Source: Lagopus muta
Lineage: Eukaryota > Chordata > Aves > Galliformes > Phasianidae
Reading direction: 5' to 3'
NCBI RefSeq assembly: GCF_023343835.1
Contig: NC_064440.1
Span: 34,231,537-34,295,536, forward strand
Length of the DNA stretch: 64,000 bases
The notes beneath the pieces are model-generated. The model was not told the DNA's origin. It did no database searches and saw only the letters and a list, made by a program, of their open reading frames with translations. The position numbers and the translations under genes are program-made. This document shows, one piece after another, positions 22,512 to 36,400 of the stretch. Positions within the stretch are counted from its first letter, which is position 1. Each line of letters begins with the position of its first letter.

Positions 22512-25500
22512 GCTGTGTTTCTATTGTTCCTCTTGCCCTTTGATTTCTCTCCATTTTCCTTGCCTTTGTGTGTGTGGGAATGCGCATTTGTGGGAACGTG
22601 CAAGAAGTTCTAATGTTTTCTGCAGTTGTTTAGTGGGTCCCCTTCTGAAGCCTTATGGACCACCAAGGGCTGAGAAACAGGGATGGAAGATCCAGAGAGA
22701 TAGTTTGTGCAAATCCAGTGTCGTCCTTTTGAAGTCCTCAGGGCTTCCACGGCAGCCAGAAGTAATTAGTGAGAGAAAAGGGCTGTAAGAGCCATGCTGG
22801 CTTGCAGTCAGCAGTTCCTGCTGACTTTGAATAAAGCAGAGCTGAGCCAACGCTGAGCACTGCTGGAATTACGACACCAAACGTCCAACCTATTTATGGA
22901 GTGGCTGCAGAGCTTGGGGATGGCTCTCTGCAGCAGGACTCGTGCTGCTGAGCTCACACCACTTTGCTGCCTCTCTGCAAATGCCAAAATATACCCAGCA
23001 TTCAGGTGCTGTGGCTGAACTTATCGCCCTGTCACACCTGTGCTACCTTCCCCTTCATTCAGGGGCAGCTGTAGGATCTGCTTCCCTTAACAGAGCGAGT
23101 TGAAGGAAGAGCAGCAGCATGGTTACAAGCATGAGGAATAATGAGAATTTCAATTGAGAATTCTCCATCCCCACCTCCTGCCCCAAGAAGGGAACGTTCC
23201 CAGCACCAGATCCTTAACTCTGCACATAGCCTAGGAAGAGGCAAACAGATGGGACAGTCTGTGGGGCAAAAAATCCCTAGTGCTAAAACAGTTTTGCAGC
23301 AGTGATTCACACAAAATCATTTGACTTGCAGGACAATTTTGATTTTGAGAGAGTTGGACAGTAAACCTTCCAAAATTTGAAACCAAGAACTTTACTGCAG
23401 CTCTCTCACATTGGTTAGTTCAGCCTTCCCTTTCGTTCTGGCACTCACACTCCACATCACTTTACATGGCATCGCAGGGCAAAAAGAAAGCAAGTACTTT
23501 CAAATGGGATACAGGCACTATGAAGCAACAGCAAGTAATAAAGAAGGAAAATTAACTCACCCTTTCTGATGACCAGTAGCAGCTCAAGAGAAGCACGATC
23601 CCTATGCAGAGAAACTCTGCTCTCTCCACTGCTAACCCTTAAATGAGGGTGATTTTTGACACTCAGGTGTACTGCTTGCAGCTGAGCTCCCTGGATTAGC
23701 CATGCCTCCTCACCTGGTGCTCAATCATTGGTTCAGGCATGAGCTGGCAATTCCACTGCAGGCGTTGAGCCTGAAACACCAGAAGGTCCAGTTCAAAAAG
23801 GTCACTTCCACATCTCTGACTCCTCACCAGAACTCAGTGGAAAAAGAAGAAGTTTGACTTTTTGTCCTGATCTGGAAGAAAACCAAACAAACACATGCAC
23901 AAAAGAGTTAGAAAGTCTAATTCCATGTGATGGGAATCTGACTTTCTGGATGGCTTTCACTGCTGTCAAGAAGAAGGGTGGCTGGCTGGGAGAGCTCATA
24001 AAAGCTTTGAAAATCATTACAAAAGCCCTAAGCTGGCAACACACCCGCCTATCCTTGCATTGACTGCCAATATCTTGTGGATGGGATTTTTGGGGGTCCC
24101 CTCAAAGAATTGAATAGACAGCTCCCATGACGCCTGATGTCTCCAGTTCTGCTTTTGAAGAGTCCTATGTTTTTTTCATTCCCCTTCTGATAACTAGCGT
24201 GGGCCCCCCGCTCACGGGAAGCATTGCTAATGTGCCACCTCCCACCAAGAGAAGCGAGGAGCAGGGGAAAAAAAGCACACGTAGATGTTAAAACAAGGAA
24301 ATGGAATGTCTACAAGCTGCTTGGAGAGTTCACTCCTAACTCAACTATCCCTATTTGCTATTGAAAGTGGTGATTTAGCTATTTATGGCACTGTAAGCAA
24401 TCACTCCTGGTTTCCACTTGGCCTCAGATGGATTGTTGGCCCATAGGTCTCACGCTGTACTCAAGCAACAGAAATGAAAGAGGGAACATAGAAGTGAATG
24501 GATCTTTTGGGATGGCCACATCTGGTCCCCATGTGTAAGCCCAGCTTGGTGGGAAGCCCGCTGACAGAGAAGAGTTGCACGCTGTGGTTCTAGACAAGCT
24601 TCCTCATGCAAATGTGCAATATTTATACACACACCTAATTTTTTACATCCATGTATATGTATCCACAGATGGATATTGAGCAGGTCTGCTCTGACATGTG
24701 TCTTTCCCACCTGTGTTTTTTGTTTTTTTTCCAGCCATCTCTCCCTCAATAGATAGGGCCACCAGTTCTGAGTCCATTTTTTAAGGCCACTTGAATGTTG
24801 ACACCCTCTTTCTCAGACTGGAAGATTCTCTTCCTCCTCCCCTCTAGCAGGGTTGGTGTCTTCTTTCCTTAGCGCCCCAGGACCCCAACTGTGACTGAGC
24901 AAATTAGGCTGCTGGGATGTTATGGCTAATCAGCAGGACATCTTTAACCTATTACTGGTTTGGACAGCAAGCAAAATAAGCAGGAACAGAACCAACTTGC
25001 CTCCTCACTCCAAACATTCATCTCCCAAGGACCCACGCTTGATGCGATATCAAGGAGAGAGTGAGTTTTGGATGCTGCTGGGACTGAGGTATGCTTGGAC
25101 AGGATAAACCAGAGCACGAAATGAGCACTTGAAGGAGTATTTTCATGTGGTGAGCTCTTAGATTTGCAAGTTGCAAGGCCAAAAGGGAGCCACATGTTTC
25201 TGAAAATCGGGATTTCTGCAGCAGCACCGGGGAAGCAGAATAAAGCCCTCATTTCCCTCCTGGCTCTCATGATGGAGGTGGGGGTCTGATGCCCCTGCAC
25301 CCCTCCGAGCCCCCTGTCCTCATGAGACCTTCTTTGTGGACTCACCCAGTGACCCCTGCCTCATGGAGAATTAATTTCCCCACCGTGCAAAGGCACACAT
25401 AGAAGCCCATAAACAGGCCCCAAGCTAGCAATTACATTTGGAATTGCACATCAAGCATGGAGCCAAGTGATCCCAAGTGATGGAGCAGTCTTCAGCCCCC

Positions 25501-26199
25501 AGGGCAGCTGATTCAAGAGCTATTTACGCTCATGCTATCAAAGGCATTTCATCTTGTCCCTCTGTTCTCAGTGTGCTGTGGCTTGGGATGCTTCCACCCT
25601 CCCCAAGAAGGGAACCCCCCAGTACAGCACGAGAAGATGGCAGAAACATCACCGTGGGCTCACATTTCCCTACTGCTACTTGAACAGCTGAGTATTTGCC
25701 ACTGAAGATCATCTTCCACTACGATGATCATAAGCATGGCCAAGTTTTGAATATTGGCATCAGAAGTTCCCAAGTACTGCAGAAAAAGGAGAAAAATCCC
25801 AAATCTGACTAAAAACAGAACCAAGTCGCTGACCCAAAGGCATGCTGTTCAATGAAAGTATTGCATTTTCTTCTCTTTAGATCACGCCACGACTCTTGCA
25901 GCGGGGGGGAATTTCTGTGGCTAAAAATGATAATGAGAACCAGGGTCTGAGCAAATGGCCCTGTTCTTGGAGGATGGTGTTTGCACATGCTCTGGGTGCA
26001 GCAGGCTTCTTTGCCAGTCGCTGAGAAGCGGGCTTTGTTCACACACAGGTTGCTTTGCATTCCCAAAGAACACATGCAACGTTTGCCACTCTCACCTGAA
26101 TTTGACTCAGTGGAAGGCAGAAGCAATAGGATTATGTATAGGATCTGAGACGTGAAGATTTCCCCTGCTCCATTCTACACAAGCTGCAAACCCTTTCCC

Positions 26200-26305
26200 C
26201 TTAGCAAACTGAGCAAGCCTTAATTACTCCCATAATTCTGCCTTCAAGGGACGAGCCAGCCACATTAATCAGATCATGAGAGCAATTGCTCTGAGCATCA
26301 TACTC
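26200..26305. promoter_or_regulatory. Possible conserved element with 14-bp palindrome
   Basis: It contains TAATTA-like cores (CTTAATTAC, CATTAATCAG) and a perfect 14-bp palindrome, AGAGCAATTGCTCT, at 26279-26292. Its centre CAATTG is an E-box-type hexamer. Composition and motif density suggest a regulatory element, but conservation cannot be tested here. Confidence 0.25.
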
Positions 26306-28639
26306 CCAAACACAAAGGCCAGGGTATGATCTGAAAAAATAAACCTAAAATGCTATTTGGATTATATCAACGTGCAGGAAAACAAAGGAAAAATTACCCC
26401 AGAGCTTTCTCTCCCAAGCTAGTCTCCAGCTTTGGGTTTTATGTGACTGTCTGCATACAGTCCCATTATTTACCCTCCATTCTCATCCCCTATCTCTGTA
26501 ACAAGGACCTTTGCCAAATAGTACTTCCATCTAGGATGTCAGGAAGGCATTCAAAGATACAGTGCATTCAAATAAGGATTGGAAATCATTTCCTTGCAGG
26601 AAGGAGCTATCCCTTCTTGCCTTCTCCTCCTTTTGATTATTCTTCTCAGATTAGAGATAGTCAGGAAATTACATGGTGTTGAGAAAAATAAAAGAGAAAA
26701 TAAAAGAAAGAGAAACGTTAAGGAAAAGGAAATTTTTTTCATTTCCTGCCAAAAATAATCCCACAACTTCTGGGGGGTTTCAGACGCCTGGTTATATTCC
26801 TTTTTTCTTTCAGTAATGAAGACGGATGGCTGGCGACGGTGGAACTACCAAAGGCCAACATTTGCCTTGAGTAGATCCCAGCCACAAGTGAGAAGATGCA
26901 ACTTGGCCCCATGTATTTATGACTGGGGGAAAGAGAGCTTTCCAAAGAATGGAGATGGAACGTAGCTGAGTTATCTGCTTCTAATATTAGATTAACCTCA
27001 GGATTGGAATGATGTGGTAAAAGTACGTTCATCACAATGATTTATGCTTAGCTTTTGTAAGAGGATATTATATGACAGGCTATACCACGCTTAGTTTAAC
27101 TCCACCTGAATGGTCTTTGCATTGTCTATTTCCTGCAGTTTATATATATTTACAGATGCCTATGATATTGGTATCAGTATGGAAATAGCCAATACAGCCT
27201 GCAAGTACACCTATATATACATGCATATACGTACATGAGGGCTTTTTTGTACCGAAGTGGAGTAAAATCAAGTCAACTGCCTGCTTCTGCAGACCAGCCT
27301 TCCATCACCGCCTATAATACTCTGCAGCCATCTAAATCTGCCCCTAGATGCCACCCAGATCCTCTTCCCCCAACTTTCTGATCAACTTTCCTAGCTTCAC
27401 CTCTTGCAGCTGTACTCCACTTGAAAAATACAGAGCCCAAAGCTGTGACATTGCTTCTGCTTTGTGCTTTTGTGCTACAAACCCCTCGGTCCCATAGAAG
27501 AGCAGTGCCCTATCACACAGCATTGATGTGCTTATCTAAAGCCCATGAATGAGTAATCCCACCCGTTGTGACTTTGGTAATGGGTCCTTGGCATTTTTCT
27601 GTAGAAGAAACAATAACAGCTGCGTGATCATTGCGATATTAAGACCCACCTGAAGGGTGGTCAGAGTTGATATGGGGATGCAGCTGCATTGAGGGGGCTG
27701 GATGAGGGCTCCAGTAGGACATTTCACTGTAGTTTGTATCTGGGGAAGGACAACAACACAGAGACTACAGGGAGAGTCTTTTTTACCAGGCCAGCAAGTG
27801 CCTGCAATACCAGGAGGAGTAAGAGGGACAGGTTTCACAGTAGGGCTGCAAAAAAGCTCTTAAATCCTCACTATCCTTTTTTTGCGGGGCGAGATTTCCC
27901 CCACTCACTTCATTTTCTCACTGCTTCCAAGAAAGGGCTGTAAGATTGTCATGGGCTTGGTAAGGCCACAAGATGTTGTGATGGGCTGTGACGGGGCTGC
28001 TGTCTCCTGTGATCCTGATGCTAACCAGGCTCGGTGGACACAAGCTCTCAGTAGTCTATAAATCATTCCACTGGCACGATGTTGTGTAGCTCAGCATGGC
28101 ATAACATCACATCTCTATCCCACCTCCCTTCCTCAACCCACTGTTTCCAAACCTACTGCCCCATTCCACTGCTCCACCAACATCTCTTAAGGAGCTCCTG
28201 TGGACTCACATTAAATATCTCTCCATGGGGAGTACTCATTAGTCAGCTGCCGTGATACAGATCTTAGAGCAACAACCAATAAAGCTTCAGCATGCAGGCA
28301 TCTGGAACAAGCCACAGAAAACCCATCTCTCATCCCTAATCTAAGTAGCTTCAGACTGGGGATGCTGCCGACACAAGGCACTGGTTTGTTTTCTTTTCTT
28401 ATGGCAGAAGATCAAAACAAAGCCGAGAGCGTGGCAGAGTCCTCAAGGTCAGCAGGGGAATAGGCAGGGATCAAAGCAGCATCATTAGCAGAGTAAGGCA
28501 GCACACGCCAGCTTATGCATCCCAAATGGAACAACTCAACCTGGTTAGCCCCTCTGCCTCCATGGAGAGGAGCCCCAAGCTGCTCTTCTCCTGGCTATCA
28601 TGCCTAGTAATCACCACTGCCAGAGCTGATACTGCAGAT

Positions 28640-28760
28640 TGGGTTGGAGCTTCAGCTTGGAGGACATTGCATTAACTCGCCTGCTCATTTGCATAAAGCA
28701 TATATCCACTTAAAAGCTGTAAGCTGGACATTCATGCCATGGAAGCACTGAAAAGGATGA
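28640..28760. promoter_or_regulatory. Possible regulatory element with octamer motif
   Basis: A consensus POU-factor octamer, ATTTGCAT, lies at 28687-28694, followed by GCATATATCC and CTTAAAAG. The block sits just upstream of a CR1 insertion. A single octamer can arise by chance, so confidence is low. Confidence 0.2.
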
Positions 28761-28777
28761 CAGGGCCTCTGGCATTG

Positions 28778-28893
28778 TCATAGAATCATAGAATCACCAA
28801 GGTTGGAAAAGACCTCTAAGATCATCCAGTCCAACCGTTTACCTTTCATCAGCAGTTCTCACTGAACTACGTCCCTCGGTACAACATCTAAAG
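28778..28893 (-). mobile_element. CR1 LINE fragment
   Basis: Starts with two full terminal octamers (TCATAGAATCATAGAATC), then ACCAAGGTTGGAAAAGACCT, AAGATCATCCAGTCCAACCG and the CTACGTCCCTCGGTACAACA segment. The ACCAAGGTTGGAAAAGACC start marks a different subfamily from the GGCTTGGGTTGGAAGG copies. It is shared by the copies at 39099 and 41137. Confidence 0.93.
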
Positions 28894-31800
28894 GTCATGT
28901 TGGGGTGCAGAGAAAAGGCTGACCAAAGATCCCTGTTTTCCCACTGCTGGGACCCTTAGGACACCTTCATGGTGCCCATCGCAGCCCCATGGCTGGACAT
29001 TCAGGGAGGGGACATGGAGGGGACTTCAGTTTCACAAACAGAATGGGCTTGGCAACCCTTCAGAAGGAATAAGTGCTATTTAGACTGACATTTTTCCCCC
29101 CTGAAAACTGAAAAACACTAAGTTAATAAAAGAGAGCTGAACTGGCATGCTTCTCTTGGGGTTGCCTCATCTCCCTAAGCCTCCCACTCTGCAGTGAAAT
29201 AGAAATCTGCACTCCTGCTCACACTGGAGCCTTTAGGCTTTCCTGCAGCACAATAGTATAAACCAAACAGACTAAAGTTCTGGACAGAGGAGAGAATAAA
29301 TTGGATCCCTCCAAAGCTAAATACTGCCTTGTGGAAACTTGCAGGGCTGTAAGCCTCTCGCAGTTCATCACTCTAGAGCAAATAAGCTAGTGGTCTCCAT
29401 CCCACAGCAGGCAAGCATCCAACATTCAGACGCTCCATCCCTGCACGATGGTGGTCATAGGACATCCTAGCAGTATCTGCTGGATGGGGAGAGCATCCAG
29501 ATACAAGGCATGTACACAAGCCCTTGCTCATCCCCAAAGAAGAACGGAGAAGATCAGTCCTGTTTCAGTGGCGCACAGCAGCCCACAGCATGATGAAGAT
29601 GGTGCCCTGGGTTCCTGCCAGCCATCCTTCTGACAAAATACCAGTGTTGTGTTTGTTGTTTTTTAAAAAAGGTGGAACAGAGCTTCTCAGAAGAGGATGT
29701 GTTAAAAATTGAGGACCAAGTTGATGCTGCATCCATTTGGACTTCATCCTTGGATCAGATGTGCCACACAATGAGTCAAGGTTCAGCACATCAGGCAAGG
29801 CACCAACCCCTAGGCTGGTGCTGCCAACACTACTTGGCCCAAGCTGTAGATGGCTGCTAAAACCACTACATCCACCCACGAGCAGCCACTGAATGGCTGG
29901 AGCCATTTTTCCAAACTGTCACAAATGTATTTCTCAGTGCATGGGGATTTCCGTAACTTTTCACGCATATGGAGATTTTATTTTTCCCTTCTTTTTCAAT
30001 TACATGTTTCATTAACCGCCTGCACCTCCTGATTTGCTGCTGACTAGCTGAGGCTTTCAGACTCGAGAAATGAAGAAGGAAATAAAGCAATGATCTATTA
30101 CCATTTACAGCTGCCACGGGATGCCACAAAACTTAATCAGCTGTTTGTAAAATGCATTCAGTAGCAAGGGGAAAAAAAAGCTGGAAAAAGCAGCGATCCC
30201 TTGCTGAAGATAATTCCCACCCAATCTCCCCCTCGATTCTCTTTCAAAGAAATGCCTAGGGAAGTGGAAGTGCTTACAGTGTGCTCTGCTGATGACAGAT
30301 TACTGAGGAAGCATGGTCTGCGATGGGCTTTCAGCTGGCTGCAGAAGTCCTCCCTGGTCAGCTCTGCAAAGTGCAGGTGGGTTTAGTCAGTACTCCTGTT
30401 TTCTCCAAATTTCAGTTAGAGTTTGCCTCTGTAAAACAGGCTGGAGAAAGCGATGCCTGTAGAGGTGTTTCCCAGTGAAGAGCAAGCACCTCCACATCCA
30501 GCCCTAACCCCCTGGGTCAGCATGCTCATCACCATGGCTCCTCCCATGGGGTTGTGGGGACAAAACCATCGGACCCTCTTCTGACAAGACAAATCCAATA
30601 AAACTGCTGACCTGAAGCAAATCCTGCCGGGACTGACAGCTCCACACAGCTTTTCCTCAAAAGGAAAGACAGCAGGCAGATAGATGTAGGCCTCTGATAG
30701 ATAGGTGTGGGCCCCTTCCAGCTCTTCCCCATTGAACTGTGCAAGCAGCAAGCACCGCTGCCACAGCAGCTTTAGAGGAATTTGGCTGGTCCCACACTTA
30801 CACGTTCCTCCTCATAATACCTCTCCACTCCCCAAGTCAGCCCACGTTAATTGTATACAACATCTTAAAGACCACCCAGTTTGCGCTGTAAAGCATTCAG
30901 TGATGGATAAAAATAACAATTGCATTGAGAGAGGCCAAGTTCCATGCCAAAAAGATTAGCAGTGGGAAAATTCCTCCTTTTGGGAGCTTTGCAGCCAAGG
31001 CCCAGCCCTTAGGGTTCATGACCGGCAGCAGGCCTCACGTACATTTAACAGCTATTGGTAAAATCTGGGAAGAAGCCTAATTCTGGTGACTTCCACTAAA
31101 TCTTGCCTTTGTCCTGATTCATAAAAGAGAGTCATCAGATCACTCATCCTGGCGGGACGATAGGCAACCAGCACTGAGTTTCATTTATCAGGGACGTTAT
31201 GGGTGGTGGTACAGGAGGGATGTACAAACGGCAGAAACAGCTTTCTCTTCTACTCGCTAAAAAAGAAAGGAAACAAAGCAAAACAAAGCAGAAAACGTTG
31301 AGGATGTTAGAGAAGAAGGAAGGATCACCTGATTTGTTTGTCAAATAGACTTCCACTGGACATTTCCAAGGAAAGGACAGATGGACGCCTCAATATGTCA
31401 ATGAATACCACACTGCGTAATGAAGAGTCACGGAAAGGACAAGAGCCTAACTATGAACTGCAGAGAAAAATGTTCCTCTGAGGCAAAGGGAAAACACTGA
31501 CCAACCTCAAGTTTTTTTAGATCCGCAAAAAAGCAAGGAAGGAACAAGTAGGCCTGAGATGTTTGCTAGACACAAGAGATTCAGCCCATCACTGTGCTGA
31601 TAGATCTTGCTCTACTATGCAGAAAAGCTACCATGGTCCGCTGCCTAAAATGGTGAATTAGAAACCTCTGCTTACTTGGAAATTTTAGAAATCTTTTTAA
31701 AATGTTTTTCTTCTCCAGGAATCCCTGAGCCCAGTCTCTTCTGAGAAGACCTATTTGAAATAGCTGTGCTAATGTTTGCAGTTTGAGTGACCCTTTTAGT

Positions 31801-33271
31801 ACAGAAGTGAAAGATGTGCATTTGTGAAACCAGCAAGAATTAACGATGTATGAATCAGCTCGGTTACTAAAACAGTAAATCAGTAAAGTCCCAAAAGCTT
31901 CCAGTCAGCATAGCCCCATTCACAAGCAGTAGGGTCTTGCAGAACTGCTGGGTGAGGAAGTCACCATATAGTCTCCATGCATGCACGAACTATTTATGGC
32001 TTTTTGTCTGTTTTCTCCCTTTCCCCATCTCCAGCCAGCTTGTGACCACTGCTAAGATGAAGCCTGTCTATAAACTACCAACCAGGATACAGACTGACCA
32101 GACACTGTGTTTAACAGGCAGCACTGGCAGCTTGGACACCTAATGAGGGAATGGGAACTGGAAGAGCACATAACGGTAATATTTAAAGACCAAAATCATT
32201 TATCTGAATCTCGCTCTGCCAGGATCCTGGTGAATATTCTTCCAAGCCAGTTAAGAATAGCATGGGATAACAACTGCAAACAGACAGCCATGACGAAAAA
32301 AGGATGCTAAAAACCTTCAGAATTAATTAACAAGTTCCAGCCCTTCAAGGCTTTTTTTCTAAGAGCCTTCAAGCCTGGTTTTGATTGAATTATTTAACCA
32401 CGGAGCCTGTTAGTCCCTAGCAAACACCCCCAAATAAATACGGCTGCTTCTTTGAGCTTGACATCATTTGGATCCTGCATATGGGATTTGGTGATGGTGC
32501 CACCCAGCCAGATGTTTCCAGTGCTTTCTGAGAGAAATGCACCTCTCCTTTTATTGGACACCATGGCAAGAGAGCCCACGTGGAATGTAAACTCTGTGTG
32601 CAGAGATATATGTTTTCTCTCACTGTTTATAAACACACAGAGCCCAGTTCTTCCTCCACTGGGGTTATATGAACCCAGAATTTATTAACGTTGGAGAACG
32701 TGTTCCTGATTTACACTGAAGTAAGAGAGCAAATTGTTTGCAGGAGAAAAAATAGGTCAGCAAGCAATCGCTGCTTCTACATACAGATCTGAATACACAT
32801 GCAGCACAATACTCAGATCAGCTGCAACAAACAAACTCGCCTCAAAGCACATAACAGCAAACCAGAGACTCCAATGGGAAGATAGGGAAAGGTTGCCTCG
32901 TCCTTACCAGTGGGAAGGGAGATTGCTCAGTGAAAAATGCCCTTGGTGACATCTCATTTTGGCATCTGCCTTGACATCCCTGGGCCAGACCTTACATTTT
33001 CTTTCCCAAAAGAGCAGAGCCAGGCTTTTACAGACTATACAGCCATAGATCCACCAAGGTGGTGCCAGCTTCTCACCCAGCTTCTTGCTCCTCTGTGGGT
33101 CAGAGTTCTTTCTCTTCCACTTCTCCTGCCATGACGCTTGGCCTTGTGCTGCTCCATCCCTTTTGCTGCCCTGTAGGAACACAGGCCAGCCATAAGAGAC
33201 AATAAAGTCAGGTTGGTGTGTGAGCCTATTTTCTCCCACCCAAATGCCATCCCAGCCTTCGATCCCTGCTA
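28894..33271. other. Unique non-coding sequence
   Basis: No gene or further repeat is recognised. The longest ATG frames are about 113 codons and overlap on opposite strands, as chance frames do. One regulatory-looking block near 30.1 kb is listed separately. Confidence 0.6.
30020..30170. promoter_or_regulatory. Possible conserved element with paired CAGCTG E-boxes
   Basis: Two CAGCTG E-boxes lie 30 bp apart (30108-30113 and 30138-30143), set among AT-rich motifs such as CTATTACC and CTTAATCAG. CAGCTG is bound by bHLH factors. The block has no repeat similarity. Regulatory function is inferred from motifs only. Confidence 0.22.
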
Positions 33272-33458
33272 AAACATAGAATGGCTTAGGTTGGAAGAGA
33301 CCTCAAAGATCATTTCGTCCCAACATCCCTGCCATGGACTGGGTTTCCAACCATTAGATCAAGCACTGGATCAGATTGCTCAGGGCCCTGAACACCTCCA
33401 GGGATGGGGCACTCACAGCTCCTTGGGCATCAGGGCCAGGGCCTCACCACCCTCTCGT
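33272..33458 (-). mobile_element. CR1 LINE, 5'-truncated 3' end
   Basis: A reverse copy: a single octamer (CATAGAATGG), then CTTAGGTTGGAAGAGACCTC, ATCATTTCGTCCCAACATCC, GCTCAGGGCCCTGAACACCT and CCAGGGATGGGGCACTCACA. It ends near CTCACCACCCTCTCG. It is moderately diverged. Confidence 0.92.
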
Positions 33459-36400
33459 ATTTTAACATCAAAAATTTGTGATACTTGCAAGGCTAAGCTC
33501 TAATAGAGATGCATTTTCTCACCCCAGCACTGCTGTTATAGTTGAACCAACCATACACTCACACAAGAGCAAAGCACTGTATGTATACATCTGCTTACCC
33601 ACACATATATTTATAGATGTACACATACACATCAGGAGGGGACACATAAATATCTATAGTACACAAATGAGCAGTTTCAGGAAGCTACAAGACACAAGGA
33701 AGGATTTTGTTTAGAAAGCAGTTTCCCCCTTCCTCCCTGCCAGGCGAGATCTCTAACATCTGCTCCTCCAGCCAAGCCAAAGGGGAGGTGAGTGCCAAAC
33801 AGAAGCCACACAGAGAGGACACGCTTTGATGGGATGATCCCTTGATTTCAGATGGTTGAAGAGCATCACCAATCTATCTGGAAACACCAGGCTAGGGACA
33901 GGCTCACTGCCAAGAGAGGAAAATGGATGTGACCAAGTGACCAAGATGGGATGATTTGACCAGGGGCATGTCTCAGCAACTGGAGTAACCCAGCATCCCA
34001 GTGTGCAGCATCTGGTGCTGCATGGCAGGGAAAAGGGATGGCCAGCAGCCAGAGGAAGAGAGATTAGATTAATGGAGGTGGGTACGTGTTACACCCTGCA
34101 AAGCACAGAGCTATCGGAGTTTGACTTCCAGCCCAACCACTCCCTTGGGAGATTAGATCCTCATGACTGCAGGAAAAGATCGATATCAAACATCTTCCCC
34201 TGCTCTGGCATATTCCTTTGGGAAGGCAGTGCCAAGCCACATGGAAGCACACCCTTCCTCCACATCAAGCCATGCGTGACAGCCCTCAGCACTGCAACGA
34301 CTGCTCAGATACCCCTGCTGGAGCTGAGCAGCAATCTGAACTGTGAATCATACATACTTAACAAATTCCTATTGTAAAAAGTCTAGCAGTTGTACTTACA
34401 CTGGGCTTCTGCAGAATGAGAAACATGTGCCATTTTCATAGGAATCAATTCCCACAAGGCCTCCTTCTTCCTTCCATTACCCCAAAGAAGGAAGTTTGAC
34501 CAAGCACGATACTTGGAGCTTTCTGTTTCTGTTCCAGGCTGCTTGGAGGCAGAGGTGGAGGGATAAACACAACATCTGTATTTATGGCACCCCTCTGTAG
34601 CTGACTCTACTGATCCTAGCCCGAGACCCACCTTCCTTTCAACCCAAGAGCATCATCACAACGAACTCACATTGGCTGGCCTGTTAAGAGGTACAGACCA
34701 GAAGGTTATTTAAACAACATGGTAGCTTCTGTCACAACCATTTTGCCTGTAAGACTGTTTTTTCTCTACCACTTTTATAGATTTCCACACAAGAGCCTAA
34801 AGGAGAGAGAGAAATTACACTGGGATGTGTCCTAAGACTTAGGCATAAAGTATATACACCAGAAACAGGGTGGATGCTGCAATCTGGAGGGTTTTTTGTT
34901 TGTTTCTTTGCTGTATATTTGCTCTCATAAACTAGCCAGCCTAAAGTGAAGTATCTGGGGTGAGAGCCATGCTCAGGGATACTGCAAAACACCCCACAGA
35001 GGTGGTGAGAGCATACCTGCTGTGAAAGCTGAAAGGTTCTGAAGGAGAATTTCTCCAGCTTAAAAAGCATAAAATCAAAATCCTTCCCCAGATGATTTCC
35101 ACTTTGTTTAAGGGGGAAGGTCATTTTGAAAAAAGTTAAGTATTTCTGTTGGAAAACTTGAATAGCCAAGCCATGGGAGTCTGTTAAATTCACTTCCTGC
35201 AGCCATCAGGAAAAGGTGAAACTGAAATACTCCATCCAGGAAAGCCCCTTGGGAAAAGAAAACCTACGTGTTCACTGCTGATCTTCCTCCCCTTTCTTCT
35301 TGGAGAGGAGGGGGCCCTCTATATACACTCTCATCCAAAAGGGAAGCAGAGTCCCTTCTCTAACCAGCTCCACTTGACACCAGTTTGCACACCCACGCGC
35401 AAAGCCCTTTCGCTGCCAACACATTAAATCCATTCAACCCTCATTCTGTGCCATGTGAAGAGCTCTTCCTCTGCATCCAGCCATCCAACAGAGACTGCAC
35501 ATGCAGCTAGACAATTTTTCCCAGTTTGATTGGAGTGGCACTCCCATTCAAACCCTCTGACAACCAGCAGAGAGGAAAAGCAATCCAGAACAGCCTGATG
35601 ATTAGTTCCTTCCACGCTTAGGAAAAGCCCTTAGGAGGTTCAGCAGAGAGCTATACACTTGGCCACCAGAGACATTCCCCATGCTTTGAGCATCATATGC
35701 AAGATTTTGGGGTGTTATTCCATGGGATGAAAGAAACGTCACCATCTGTATGCATGGTAGTTCAACAATAAATCTGTTTCTAGACGGGCTGAAGGTGGAG
35801 CTGGATGCATTCCTGTTCTGATCAAACTTCAGCTTGTAACTTCAAAAGGCTTTTCATTAAACCCAGCCACACAAGGTGGAGGGGTGTGGGTTTCACTGGA
35901 AGGGATTTGGGATGGCCAGGAGAGGTGTGGCTGAGCAGCTCAGCCTTCCTTGTCTCTCAGCACTGGGGGAAGAACCTGTGTTTTTGTGAAACTGAGCACT
36001 GCTTGGCTGCTATTGACATAAATCTGCCTTTAAGCCACATGTTGTGAAGAATACCCCAAAGCTCAACATGCTGGTCCAGGTGCTTATGGCTGCAAGCCCA
36101 AGGCAGAGAGGCCTCACATTGCCTAATCCCAAAAAACAGGAATAGAAGGGCAAGAATCACAGTGGGAAGGAGGCTGAGTGAGAGAAATGACCAGGGACAG
36201 ATGTGGGCTTAGAAGGGCTTGCCCCAAGCAGGCTCCTGTGTGGCTGTGGCATGACAGGAGGCCATTTGTGGTGGCCCTCTCTCTGGGCCGAGGGACACAC
36301 TCTGTGGGTCCTACTCTGGGTCTGCTCCCATTGGAAGCAGGCAGGAATTCTGCCAACGATGTGAGTAGCAACAGGTTCCAGAGATGGGAGCTGTTTTAAC

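Larger units (their letters stand above)
22058..28777. other. Unique non-coding sequence
   Basis: No gene is recognised. ATG frames reach about 139 codons (22369-22788, +), and that one is driven by the A-rich tract at 22472-22511. No repeat family is visible. Two regulatory-looking blocks (26.2 and 28.6 kb) are listed separately. An AT/CA-rich patch lies at about 27210-27236. Confidence 0.6.
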
